From contig CAVPNH010000007.1 of NCBI GenBank assembly GCA_963706755.1, positions 248,001-312,000 of the forward strand: a stretch of 64,000 bases of DNA, written 5' to 3'. Origin of the DNA: RPQJ01 sp963706755 (GTDB lineage: Bacteria; Pseudomonadota; Gammaproteobacteria; Steroidobacterales; Steroidobacteraceae). Below are positions 8,232 through 16,463 of the stretch, one piece after another. The position numbers and the translations under genes were made by a program. Position 1 is the stretch's first letter. Each line of letters opens with the position of its first letter. The notes beneath the pieces are model-generated. The model was given only the letters and a program-made list of their open reading frames with translations, made no database searches and was not told the DNA's origin.

Positions 8232-9190
8232 ACCGGAACTTCGGCTGCGCAATCCTGCTCGCCGCGTCAGTCACCGCCTGCTCGAAGGGCACTGTGCCGC
8301 AGGAGGTCCACGGCACGCTCGAGCGCGACCGGCTCGAGATGGTCGCGGAGTCCAACGAGCGCATCATCGGCGTCGAGGTGCAGGAGGGGCAGCGCGTTGC
8401 GACCGACGCCGTCCTGGTCCGCCAGGAGGCCGGCACCATGCAGCCGCGCATGGACCAGGCGCGAGCCTCGCTCGACGAGGCCGGGCGACGCCTGGCTGAA
8501 CTCCGGGGCGGCGCGCGGCAACGCGAAATCGACGAGGCGCGTGCCGCGCTCGCGGGCGCCGAGAGCAGCCTCGAGACCGAGTCGCGCGAGTACGAGCGCG
8601 TACGCGCACTGGTGGAGCGCAAGCTCCTGAGCGACTCGAACCTCGACCAGGCGCACGCACGGCGGGACACCGCGCGCGCGTCGCGCGACCAGGCCCGGGC
8701 GCGGCTGGAACTGCTGCTCGAGGGCACGCGCACGGAGCAGCTCCAGCAGGCGGAGGCCGCGGTCGCGCGCAGCCGCGCCGCGCTGGCTGAACTCGAGACG
8801 AGCGCGTCGCGATATGTCGTGCGCGCGTCGCGCGCCGGCGTCGTGGAGGCGTTGCCGTACAAGCTGGGCGAGCGCCCGGCGGCGGGAGGAATCGTCGCCG
8901 TGCTGCTCGCGGACGGCGTGCCCTACGCGCGCATCTACGTGCCCGAGCCACTGAGAGCCGCATATGTCCCGGGCGCCCGCGTGAGACTGCGCGTGGACGG
9001 CGTCGAGGCGACGCTCGCGGGCAAGGTCCGCTTCGTCTCCGCGCAGGCGAGCTTCACGCCGTACTACTCGCTCACCCAGAAGGATCGCACGCGACTGAGC
9101 TACCTGGCCGAGATCACGGTGGACGATGCGCGTGCCGCCGACCTGCCCGCGGGTGTCCCCGTGCAGGTCACGCTCGGCGACGCACCTTGA
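8228..9190 (+). CDS. HlyD-family periplasmic adaptor lipoprotein of an ABC efflux pump
   Basis: A 320-residue membrane-fusion protein with a lipoprotein signal (CAILLAASVTAC, Cys18). The order is beta-barrel/lipoyl start (residues 20-75), a long alpha-hairpin (about 75-205, repeated Ala/Arg/Glu heptads), the second lipoyl half (SRAGVVEALPYKLGERPAAGG) and a beta-barrel end. It joins the inner-membrane ABC transporter to an outer-membrane channel. The set TetR-HlyD-ABC-permease resembles E. coli ybiH-ybhGFSR, but with a single ATPase and a single permease gene. Confidence 0.88.
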   Translation: MNRNFGCAILLAASVTACSKGTVPQEVHGTLERDRLEMVAESNERIIGVEVQEGQRVATDAVLVRQEAGTMQPRMDQARASLDEAGRRLAELRGGARQREIDEARAALAGAESSLETESREYERVRALVERKLLSDSNLDQAHARRDTARASRDQARARLELLLEGTRTEQLQQAEAAVARSRAALAELETSASRYVVRASRAGVVEALPYKLGERPAAGGIVAVLLADGVPYARIYVPEPLRAAYVPGARVRLRVDGVEATLAGKVRFVSAQASFTPYYSLTQKDRTRLSYLAEITVDDARAADLPAGVPVQVTLGDAP

Positions 9191-9215
9191 GCGTGCCGGG
9201 CACGGACGAACGAGC

Positions 9216-10157
9216 ATGAGCGAAGACGCGGCCATCGTCGCGCGCGGGCTCACGAGGCGCTTCGGGCGCCTGGTGGCGGTGGACGGCGTCGACCTCACGA
9301 TCCCGCGTGCGCGCATCTTCGGCTTCCTCGGGCCCAACGGGTCGGGCAAGTCCACCACCATCCGCATGCTCTGCGGCCTGCTACTGCCGAGCGCGGGAAC
9401 GGTGGACGTGCTCGGCTGCCGCATGCCGCAGGACGCTGAACAACTGCGCCGCAAGCTCGGCTACATGACGCAGCGCTTCTCGCTGTGGGACGACCTCACG
9501 GTGCTCGAGAACCTCGAGTTCATGGGCCAGGTGTTCGGCCTTTCGGGGGGCGACAGGCGCCGCCGCATCGGCGCGCGCGTGGAGGAGTACAGCCTGGGCC
9601 CGCTCCTTGGCCAGCGCGTCGGCACGATGAGCGGCGGCCAGCGCCAGCGGCTCGCACTCGCCGCCGCAACGCTGCACGAGCCGGAACTCCTGCTGCTCGA
9701 CGAGCCCACGAGCGCGGTCGATCCGCAGAGCCGCCGGGATTTCTGGGAGAGCCTGTTCGGGCTGGTGAACCGTGGCATCACGATCCTGGTCTCGACGCAC
9801 TACATGGACGAAGCGGAGCGCTGTCACCGCCTGGCGATTCTCGCCGAAGGGCGCCTGGTCGCCGAGGGTGTGCCCCAGGACCTGATGCGCGACATCGCGG
9901 CCGCCGTGATCGAGGTGGAAGCCGCGGACGCCGCGGCGGCCCGCCGCGCGCTCGCCGGGGACGAGGCGATTCGCAGCGTCGCGCAACTCGGCCTGCGCCT
10001 GCACGTCCTGCTCGATCCGTCGGTCGAGGCGCCCGAGGCGCGCATCCGGGAACGCCTGCGCACGGCCGGCGTCGAGGCCAGCGTCGAGGCGGTCGGCGCG
10101 AGCCTCGAGGACGTGTTCGTCGCCGCGACCGGCTTCCGCAACGGTCCGGGGCATTAG
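9216..10157 (+). CDS. ABC transporter ATP-binding protein (ABC-2 type drug efflux)
   Basis: A 313-residue ATPase. The start is ATG 9216 (MSEDAAIVARGLTRRFG); a longer in-frame start at 9126 lies inside the hlyD-like gene. Walker A is GPNGSGKST (about residues 42-50), the Q-loop MTQRFSLWDDLT, the signature MSGGQRQRLALA, Walker B LLLLDEPTSAVD and the switch His STHYMDEAE. A C-terminal region (about 225-313) typical of the CcmA/YbhF-type subfamily follows. It lies 25 bases after the adaptor and 21 before the permease. Confidence 0.93.
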   Translation: MSEDAAIVARGLTRRFGRLVAVDGVDLTIPRARIFGFLGPNGSGKSTTIRMLCGLLLPSAGTVDVLGCRMPQDAEQLRRKLGYMTQRFSLWDDLTVLENLEFMGQVFGLSGGDRRRRIGARVEEYSLGPLLGQRVGTMSGGQRQRLALAAATLHEPELLLLDEPTSAVDPQSRRDFWESLFGLVNRGITILVSTHYMDEAERCHRLAILAEGRLVAEGVPQDLMRDIAAAVIEVEAADAAAARRALAGDEAIRSVAQLGLRLHVLLDPSVEAPEARIRERLRTAGVEASVEAVGASLEDVFVAATGFRNGPGH

Positions 10158-10178
10158 CGGCGCACGCCGGAGACGACC

Positions 10179-11270
10179 ATGCTGCAACGCATCTTCGCCG
10201 TCATGCAGAAGGAAGTGAGGCAGCTCGCGCGGGATCGCATCACCTTCGCCTTGATCGTCGGCATCCCGCTCATGGAGATCCTGCTGTTCGGCTACGCGAT
10301 CAACTTCGACGTGCGTGGCCTGCGGGCCGCCGTCGTGGACCAGGCCGGTACCAGCATGTCGCGGGCCCTCGTGGGGGACCTGCAGGCGACGGGCGTGATC
10401 GTGCTGCAGCCGCCGAGCCCGAGCGTCGAGGACCTGCGCCGTCGCATCAACTCCGGCCACCTGAGCGTCGGCATCGTGATTCCCGCGGACTTCGAGCGTC
10501 GGCGGCTCGAGTCGGACATGCCGGCGGTGCAGCTGCTGGTGGACGGCAGCGAGCCGATGATCGACGGCATCGCCCGCTCGCTCGCCTCGACTCCACTGCC
10601 GAGCCGGGCAGGGCTGCAACACCCGCCCGGGCGGTTCTTCGAGATATACACGGAGTTCAACCCCGAGCGCCGCACGGCGGTGCAGGTGGTGCCCGCGCTG
10701 ATCGGCGTGATCCTGAACATGACCATGGTGATCTTCACGGCCGCCGCGATCGTCCGCGAGCGGGAGCGGGGAAACCTGGAACTCCTGATCACGACACCCG
10801 TCAGCTCGGGCGAGCTGATGACCGGGAAGCTGCTGCCTTACGTTTTCATCGGCCTGGTGCAGGCGACGCTGGTGCTCGTGGTCGGCATGTGGATCTTCGA
10901 CGTGCCGCTGAACGGCAGCCTCGCTCAGTTCTACCTGGCCGCGGCGCTATTCATCGCCTCCACGCTCACGCTGGGTCTCGTGATCTCGACCTTCGCCGCG
11001 ACGCAGCTGCAGGCCTTCCAGATCGCGTTCATGACCATGCTGCCGTCGATCCTGATGTCGGGATTCGTGTTCCCCTTCGACGGCATGCCGAAGCCGGCGC
11101 AGTGGTTCGCCCAGCTGCTTCCGCTCACGCACTTCGTCGACATGGTTCGCGGCGTGATCCTGCGCGGTGCGCCGCTCGTGGACCTCAAGGTGCAGGCGGC
11201 GAAGCTGCTCGCGTTCTTCGTCGTGGCGCTGCTGATCGCCACCCGGCGCTTCCACAAGAGCCTCGACTGA
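10179..11270 (+). CDS. ABC-2 type permease (YbhR/YhhJ-like)
   Basis: A 363-residue inner-membrane permease. It has an N-terminal helix (LIVGIPLMEILLFGYAINFD), a large periplasmic domain (residues 45-175) and a C-terminal block of five or six helices (VVPALIGVILNMTMVIFTA onward) with the family features ERERGNLELLITTPVS, LPSILMSGFVFPFDGMP and PLTHFVDMVRGVILRG. It partners with the ATPase just upstream. Length is typical. A single permease gene implies a homodimer, unlike the YbhS/YbhR pair. Confidence 0.93.
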   Translation: MLQRIFAVMQKEVRQLARDRITFALIVGIPLMEILLFGYAINFDVRGLRAAVVDQAGTSMSRALVGDLQATGVIVLQPPSPSVEDLRRRINSGHLSVGIVIPADFERRRLESDMPAVQLLVDGSEPMIDGIARSLASTPLPSRAGLQHPPGRFFEIYTEFNPERRTAVQVVPALIGVILNMTMVIFTAAAIVRERERGNLELLITTPVSSGELMTGKLLPYVFIGLVQATLVLVVGMWIFDVPLNGSLAQFYLAAALFIASTLTLGLVISTFAATQLQAFQIAFMTMLPSILMSGFVFPFDGMPKPAQWFAQLLPLTHFVDMVRGVILRGAPLVDLKVQAAKLLAFFVVALLIATRRFHKSLD

Positions 11271-11298
11271 CGCCGGCCTCCGGCCGTCCGATGCCTTG

Positions 11299-11326
11299 TT
11301 GACCGCTAACAGCTAACCGCCTGTCA
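11299..11326. repeat. phased 7-base tandem repeat, gene end of phaC
   Basis: Four consecutive heptamers of the form CTAACCG (TTGACCG, CTAACAG, CTAACCG, CCTGTCA) fill the gap between the convergent permease and phaC genes and run into the phaC stop codon. The same 7-base periodicity, with other units, occurs at 15341-15464 and 23045-23079. Confidence 0.6.
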
Positions 11327-13078
11327 CTTCTGCTTCACGTAGGTTCCGGGCGCGCCGCAGATCGGCTTCAAGCCTTTCTTCGGTGCGCCCATCTGCGGCG
11401 GGGCGACCTTGCGCGCGCCCGAGCGCTCCTCCAGCCACTTGGCCCACGTCGGCCACCACGAGCCCGGCGTCGGCTCGACCTTCGCCAGATACTTGTCCGG
11501 CGACAGGAGCCGCGCGCCCGCCTTCGTCTGCAGCACGCGGTGACGGCGCTTCGGATGCACGGGCCCGCTGATGATGCCGGCGTTGTGGCCGCCGCTCGTG
11601 AGGCAGAAGGTGTAGTCCGTCGATCGCACGAGCTTTCCGGTCTTGTACACCGAGCGCCACGGGGCGACGTGGTCGGTCTCGGTGCCGACCACGAACATCG
11701 GTACGGTGACGTCGGAGAGGCTGACCTGCTCGCCCATTGCGCGGTAGCGGCCCTCGGCGAGGTCGTTGTTGAGATACAGCTGGTGCAGGTAGTCCGTGTG
11801 CATGCGGTAGGCCATGCGCGTGCCGTCCGCGTTCCAGGCCATGAGGTCATTGAGGCTCGCGCGCTCGCCGCGCAGGTAGGTTCCGACCGTCGGGGCCCAC
11901 AGCAGGTCGAAGGTGCGCAGCATCGTGAACGCGCCGCCCATCTGCCGGCTCTCGAGCACGCCCGCCTTCCACATCACCGCCTCAAGCATCGCGAGCTGCG
12001 CCGGGCTGATGAAGACGGACAACTCGCCCGGCTCGCTGAAGTCCGTCTGGCCGGCGAAGATCGTGGCGCTGGCGAGCCGCTCGTCGTCGCGTGCGGCGAG
12101 CAGCGCCGCGGCGATCGCCAGCAGCGTCCCGCCGATGCAGTAGCCGACCGCGTGCACCTTGTGCTTCGGCACCACCGTGGTCACCGCGTCCAGCGCCGCG
12201 AGCACGCCGTGCTCGAGGTAGTCGTCCATGGTGATGTCCCGGTCCTCGGCGGTCGGGTTCTTCCAGGAGATCATGAACACCGTGTGCCCCAGGCCCGTCA
12301 GGTAGTTCACCAGCGAGTTCTTCGGCGACAGGTCCAGGATGTAGTACTTCATGATCCACGCCGGCACGATCAGCACCGGCTCGGCGTAGACGTGTTCCGT
12401 CTGCGGCGAGTACTGGATCAGCTCCATGAGCTTCGTTCGCAGGATCACCTTGCCCTTCGTCGCCGCGACCTGCTCCCCGACCCGGTAGTGCTCCGCGCCG
12501 ATCGGGCCCTGCTTGCGGTAGGTGCGGACCACGTCCTCGGCGAGGTGCTTCATTCCCCTGAGCAGGTTTCGGCCGCTCTCCTCGACAGTCCTGTTGATGA
12601 GCTGCGGGTTGGTTGCCAGGTAGTTGTCCGGCGCCATGAGCTCGAGGCTCTCGCGGACGGCGAATCCGACGATGTTCTCGGCCGCGGGGTCGGCGCCGGG
12701 AACGTTCCTGACGGCTGTGCGCGCCACGTCGGACGCCGTGATGAACGCCTGGGCCAGGACGTTGAACGGGAATCTGGCCCAGGCGGGGTCGGCGTAGCGG
12801 CTTTCATAGGGCGTTCCGGCGGCCTCGGGCGCGGTCTGCCCGCTGCGGACCGCGGTCCCTGCAAACTGCGCCAATGCCAGGGACTTGCCCAGCGCCGACC
12901 GGGCGACGGACAGGGTCCGGCCGGGGGTCGTCGTCATGCGAGCCAGCACGTTGAACCACGCGCCGCCGAAGGCCTGGGGCGAAAGTCCGCCCGTCCACTG
13001 CGCCAGCGTTGCCAGGAACGCCCGCGAGGCGTCATCGGTGACGAGCGAAGTTCCGGCCTTCTTCCTGGTCGTGCTCAT
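11324..13078 (-). CDS. phaC: class I poly(3-hydroxyalkanoate) synthase (PhaC)
   Basis: A 584-residue PHA polymerase that adds (R)-3-hydroxyacyl-CoA units to granule polymer. The catalytic Cys is in the lipase-like box VGYCIGGTLLA (about residue 320), the Asp in VVGTETDHVAPW and the His in TSGGHNAGIISGP. The N-terminal half carries the usual class I features (DPAWARFPFNVLAQAF, NYLATNPQLINRTVEESG). Length fits class I enzymes, which work without PhaE/PhaR. No phaA, phaB or phasin gene is adjacent, so other pathway genes must lie elsewhere. Confidence 0.96.
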   Translation of the reverse strand: MSTTRKKAGTSLVTDDASRAFLATLAQWTGGLSPQAFGGAWFNVLARMTTTPGRTLSVARSALGKSLALAQFAGTAVRSGQTAPEAAGTPYESRYADPAWARFPFNVLAQAFITASDVARTAVRNVPGADPAAENIVGFAVRESLELMAPDNYLATNPQLINRTVEESGRNLLRGMKHLAEDVVRTYRKQGPIGAEHYRVGEQVAATKGKVILRTKLMELIQYSPQTEHVYAEPVLIVPAWIMKYYILDLSPKNSLVNYLTGLGHTVFMISWKNPTAEDRDITMDDYLEHGVLAALDAVTTVVPKHKVHAVGYCIGGTLLAIAAALLAARDDERLASATIFAGQTDFSEPGELSVFISPAQLAMLEAVMWKAGVLESRQMGGAFTMLRTFDLLWAPTVGTYLRGERASLNDLMAWNADGTRMAYRMHTDYLHQLYLNNDLAEGRYRAMGEQVSLSDVTVPMFVVGTETDHVAPWRSVYKTGKLVRSTDYTFCLTSGGHNAGIISGPVHPKRRHRVLQTKAGARLLSPDKYLAKVEPTPGSWWPTWAKWLEERSGARKVAPPQMGAPKKGLKPICGAPGTYVKQK

Positions 13079-13100
13079 GTGCAGGCCTCGGATTCAGTTC

Positions 13101-14309
13101 TCAGAGGGTCTTGAGGTCGACAGTGGTGTCGCAGAGCTTCGCCACGTCGGGGCGCTTGCGCTCCGCGATCCACCGCTTCCCGGTCATGAAGTCGCGCGGG
13201 CTGTTGACCGCGTCCACCGCGAGCAACTCGCCACGCCCGAGGTAGTACAGCGCGAAGCTGCCCGAGTCCGGGTTGCCGCGCACGACGGCCTGGTCGTAGC
13301 CGTCCGACAGGCCCGCAATCTGCAGCTTGACGTCGTACTGGTCGGACCAGAACCACGGCACGTGCTCGTGGCGGGCCAGCCTGCCGCACATGTTGGCGGC
13401 TGCCGTCTTCCCTTGCTCGACGGCATTGTCCACCGACTCGAGGCGCACGCGTCGGCCGTAGTGGACGCTGGGGTGATTGGTGCAGTCGCCCGCAGCGTAG
13501 ATATCAGGGTCCGACGTCTGGCACTGCTCGTCGACCCAGATACCATTCTCGCAACGGATGCCGGCCGCCGCGGCCAGGCTCGTATCGGGGTGGATCCCCA
13601 CGCCCACGATGACGAGGTCCGCCGGGAACGCCCGGTCGCCGCACATGACCGCGCGCACGCGTCCGTCACCCTCGAAGGCGGACACCGACGCATTGCAGTG
13701 GATGTGGACGCCCTCGCGTTCGTGCCTGCGCGCGTAGAACGCCGAGAGTTCCGGCGCCACCACGCGGTTCATCGGACGGTCCGCCATCTCGAGGACGGTG
13801 ACGTCGAGTCCCAGGTGCCGCGCGCTCGCGGCTGCTTCGAGGCCGACGTAGCCGGCGCCGACGACCACGAGCCTCCGGGCGCCCGACAGGTCGGCCCGGA
13901 TCGCCTCCACGTCCGCGATGGTCCGCAGGTAGTGGAGCCCCGCGAGATCGTGGCCCGGCACCTCGAGCAGGCGGGGCCGGCTGCCGACGCAGAGCAGCAG
14001 CTTGTCGTAGGTGAGTTCGCTGCCGTCGTTCAGCCGCAGTCGCCTCGCGCCGCGGTCGATCGCGGTGGCGCGGACCCCGAGCCGGGTGTCCACCCGCGCC
14101 TGTTCGTAGAACTGGGGGCTGCGCAGCAGCAGGCGGTCGCGCTCAAGTTCACCCGAAAGGAATTTCTTGGACAGGGGCGGGCGGTTGTAGGGCAGGTGAG
14201 GCTCGTCGCCCAGCAGCACGATCGGTCCCAGGTGCCCCTCGCGGCGCAGGGTGTCGATCGCCTGCACCGAGGCGTGACTCGCTCCCACGATGACGAACGC
14301 CTGGGTCAT
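13101..14309 (-). CDS. FAD-dependent ferredoxin (rubredoxin/putidaredoxin-type) reductase
   Basis: A 402-residue flavoprotein of the rhodocoxin/putidaredoxin reductase group, which passes electrons from NAD(P)H to a small iron-sulfur protein. The FAD-binding GxGxxS-type start is FVIVGASHASVQA, the NAD site VVVGAGYVGLEAAASA (about 150-165), and the second FAD motif DPDIYAAGDCTNHP; LPYNRPPLSKKFL is the signature loop of the family. It precedes phaC by 22 bases on the same strand. Its electron partner is not adjacent; the ferredoxin-like gene at 14990 is nearby but divergent. Confidence 0.88.
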   Translation of the reverse strand: MTQAFVIVGASHASVQAIDTLRREGHLGPIVLLGDEPHLPYNRPPLSKKFLSGELERDRLLLRSPQFYEQARVDTRLGVRATAIDRGARRLRLNDGSELTYDKLLLCVGSRPRLLEVPGHDLAGLHYLRTIADVEAIRADLSGARRLVVVGAGYVGLEAAASARHLGLDVTVLEMADRPMNRVVAPELSAFYARRHEREGVHIHCNASVSAFEGDGRVRAVMCGDRAFPADLVIVGVGIHPDTSLAAAAGIRCENGIWVDEQCQTSDPDIYAAGDCTNHPSVHYGRRVRLESVDNAVEQGKTAAANMCGRLARHEHVPWFWSDQYDVKLQIAGLSDGYDQAVVRGNPDSGSFALYYLGRGELLAVDAVNSPRDFMTGKRWIAERKRPDVAKLCDTTVDLKTL

Positions 14310-14573
14310 GCGCCTTCCCGGTCCTCGAAGTTCACGGGCGGGCAGTGTCCGCTGGCCCGCTTCAATCGGGGATCATGCCGGGATGCGCGGCCGAGCGCAT
14401 CCTCGGAGGATCCGGCCGGGCGGGGTGGTCCGACGGAACAGGGTGCGCGCCGGCCTGCCCATGGCTATGCTTGCGGGGTCGTGGCGCACCACGGTCGGGC
14501 AGGGTGGAGGCCCGTGCGCCTCACGCTGGTGCGGATCGGCCTCGCCGGAGCCGGAGATGGCCGGATCGTGGGT
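14310..14573. other. intergenic region, nothing recognised
   Basis: Divergent spacer between the ferredoxin reductase and the PII gene. I see no supported open reading frame, RNA gene or clear terminator in it. The sigma-54 promoter lies just after it at 14574. Confidence 0.5.
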
Positions 14574-14590
14574 CGGCACGGTTTCTGCAT
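14574..14590 (+). promoter_or_regulatory. sigma-54 (RpoN) promoter of the PII gene
   Basis: cGGCACGgtttcTGCAt matches the -24/-12 consensus TGGCACG-N4-TTGCA with GG and GC exactly 12 bases apart. The -12 GC is at 14587-14588, so transcription should begin near 14600, about 47 bases before the PII start. Such promoters drive nitrogen-regulated glnK genes through NtrC. I did not find a convincing NtrC site upstream. Confidence 0.75.
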
Positions 14591-14646
14591 ATTGGCTGGA
14601 GCGTACTCCGCCGGAAAATGACCAAAAGTTCAGGAGCCAGAGCCCT

Positions 14647-14985
14647 ATGAAGCTGATCAGCGCAATCATCAAACCCTTCAAGCTGGACGACGTGCGCGCC
14701 GCCTTGTCGGAACTCGGCGTGTCCGGCATGACGGTCACGGAGGTCAAGGGCTTCGGTCGGCAGCGTGGCCACACCGAGCTGTACCGCGGCGCGGAGTACG
14801 TCGTGGACTTCGTCCCCAAGACCCGCATCGAGGTCGCGGTCAAGGACGGGCTCGTGGACCAGGTCGTCGAGGCCATCGTCGGGGCCGCGCGCACCGGCAA
14901 GGTGGGTGACGGCAAGATCTTCATCTCCGAGCTGGAACGGGCGATCCGCATCCGCACCGGCGAAGCGGACGACCAGGCTCTCTGA
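14647..14985 (+). CDS. glnK: nitrogen regulatory protein PII (GlnB/GlnK)
   Basis: A 112-residue PII signal protein, a trimer that senses 2-oxoglutarate, ATP/ADP and, by uridylylation, glutamine. It starts MKLISAIIKPFKLDDVR; the T-loop GRQRGHTELYRGAEY contains the modified Tyr51; the C-terminal signature TGKVGDGKIFIS and RIRTGE are intact. Sequence alone does not separate GlnB from GlnK. The sigma-54 promoter favours GlnK, although no amtB follows. A longer reading frame upstream (from 14290) is spurious. Confidence 0.93.
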   Translation: MKLISAIIKPFKLDDVRAALSELGVSGMTVTEVKGFGRQRGHTELYRGAEYVVDFVPKTRIEVAVKDGLVDQVVEAIVGAARTGKVGDGKIFISELERAIRIRTGEADDQAL

Positions 14986-14989
14986 CGAC

Positions 14990-15358
14990 TTGCCCGATCC
15001 GCTCGAAAGCGCCCTCGGGAAACTCAAGCTCGGCCGGCAATCCCGGCACGTGTTCCTCTGCGTGGGCGGAAAGTGCGCCCCGCAGGACGAGGCATTGCGC
15101 AGCTGGGAGCACCTGAAGCGGCGTCTCGCGGAACCAGGGCTCCAGGAGGCCGCCGGGGGCGTGCTCCGCACCAAGGCCGACTGCCTGCGGGTGTGTGTCG
15201 CCGGTCCGGTTGCCCTCGTGTACCCGGACGGTACCTGGTACCGAGACAGCACCCCGGAGAACCTCGACCGCATCATCGAGGAGCACCTGCTGCGGGGCCG
15301 GCCGGTGGCGGAGCTCGTCATTGCGGACGCACCACTGGGGAAAGCGGATCGTGACTAG
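14990..15358 (+). CDS. thioredoxin-like [2Fe-2S] ferredoxin-type protein
   Basis: A 122-residue cytosolic protein with probable TTG start at 14990, 4 bases after the PII stop; no ATG gives a sensible start. The cysteine pattern CVGGKC ... ADCLRVC, followed by AGPVALVYPDGTWYRD, is that of the (2Fe-2S) ferredoxins with thioredoxin fold, seen as free proteins or at the end of NuoE and hydrogenase subunits. Co-transcription with PII from the sigma-54 promoter is likely. Its redox partner is unknown. Start choice is moderate, family fairly sure. Confidence 0.75.
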   Translation: MPDPLESALGKLKLGRQSRHVFLCVGGKCAPQDEALRSWEHLKRRLAEPGLQEAAGGVLRTKADCLRVCVAGPVALVYPDGTWYRDSTPENLDRIIEEHLLRGRPVAELVIADAPLGKADRD

Positions 15359-15464
15359 CGGATAGCGGATAGTTGAAAGCGGGTAGTGGAATGGCGCGGT
15401 TGCCCGGGCGGCCACTGTTCTTCACTATCCGCTGACCGCTATCCGCTAATCACCATCCGCTCCA
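15341..15464. repeat. two inverted arms of phased 7-base repeats between genes
   Basis: The left arm (about 15341-15390) is a run of TAGCGGA-like heptamers, the right arm (about 15423-15464) a run of CGCTATC-like heptamers. The arms are largely complementary, so the transcript could fold into a long stem over a loop of about 30 bases. The left arm includes the TAG stop of the ferredoxin-like gene and the right arm reaches the ATG of the quinone reductase. Confidence 0.65.
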
Positions 15465-16438
15465 TGTCGCACGCCATCCGCATCCACTCTTTCGGCGGCC
15501 CCGAGGTCATGCAGTGGGAGCCGTTCGACCCGGGCGTGCCGGGTCCCGGCGAAGCGCTGGTGCGCCAGGCGGCGGTCGGCCTCAATTTCATCGACGTGTA
15601 CGAGCGCACGGGCCTGTATCCGAACGCGCTGCCGACGGGGCTCGGCCGCGAGGGTGCGGGCGTGGTCGAGGCGCTGGGCGCAGGGGTGCGCGGCCTCGCG
15701 GTGGGCGACCGCGTCGCATACGTCTCCGGGCAGCCCGGCGCCTATGCGCAGCAGCGCATCGTCGCCGCCGACCGGCTGGTGAAGATTCCGGACGGCGTGA
15801 GCGAGCGGCTCGCCGCCGCGGCCATGCTGAAGGGACTCACGGCGCAGTTCCTGCTCCGTCGCACGCACCGCGTGAAGAAGGGCGATGCGGTCGTGATCCA
15901 CGCGGCGACGGGCGGCGTCGGGCTGATCGCCTCGCAGTGGGCGCGGCACCTCGGTGCGACCGTCATCGGCGTGGTCGGCAGCGAGGCGAAGGCCGAAATC
16001 GCCCGCAACCACGGCTGTCACCACGTGCTGGTGTCCGGCCGCGACGACCTGCCGGCGCGAGTCCGCGAAATCTCGGGAGGCCAGGGCGCCAACGTCGTCT
16101 ACGACTCCGTCGGCAAGGACACGTTCTTCGCTTCGCTGGACAGCCTGCGCCCGCTCGGGCTCATGGTGAGCTACGGCAATGCCTCGGGACCCGTGCCGCC
16201 CATCCTGCCGCTCGAGCTCTCGAAGCGGGGCTCGCTGTTCCTCACGCGGCCCACGCTCTTCCACTACATCGCGCGCCGGGCGGACCTCGTGCGCGCGGCC
16301 CGCGAGCTCTTCGACGTGATCGGCCGCGGTGTCGTGCGCATCGAGATCGGCCAGACCCACGCGCTCCGGGACGTGGCGCAGGCGCACCGCGACCTCGAGG
16401 CGAGGCGCACGGTCGGCTCGACGGTTCTCCTTCCATAG
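15464..16438 (+). CDS. qor: NADPH:quinone oxidoreductase (QOR/QorA type)
   Basis: A 324-residue zinc-free medium-chain dehydrogenase/reductase. It starts at ATG 15464 (MSHAIRIHSFGGPEVM); the upstream in-frame ATG at 15386 lies in repeat DNA. Family marks are GLNFIDVYERTGLYP, GREGAGVVEALG, the NADPH loop IHAATGGVGLIASQWA (about 142-157) and SYGNASGPVPP. The length matches E. coli Qor (327). It lacks the Cys/His ligands of zinc alcohol dehydrogenases. It probably reduces quinones by one electron and may protect against oxidative stress. Confidence 0.93.
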   Translation: MSHAIRIHSFGGPEVMQWEPFDPGVPGPGEALVRQAAVGLNFIDVYERTGLYPNALPTGLGREGAGVVEALGAGVRGLAVGDRVAYVSGQPGAYAQQRIVAADRLVKIPDGVSERLAAAAMLKGLTAQFLLRRTHRVKKGDAVVIHAATGGVGLIASQWARHLGATVIGVVGSEAKAEIARNHGCHHVLVSGRDDLPARVREISGGQGANVVYDSVGKDTFFASLDSLRPLGLMVSYGNASGPVPPILPLELSKRGSLFLTRPTLFHYIARRADLVRAARELFDVIGRGVVRIEIGQTHALRDVAQAHRDLEARRTVGSTVLLP

Positions 16439-16463
16439 CATCGGCGACATGGTGCGACCGGAA

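Noticed and set aside
15341..15464. CRISPR array
   Set aside because: Units are 7 bases, directly abutting, without spacers; no cas gene nearby.
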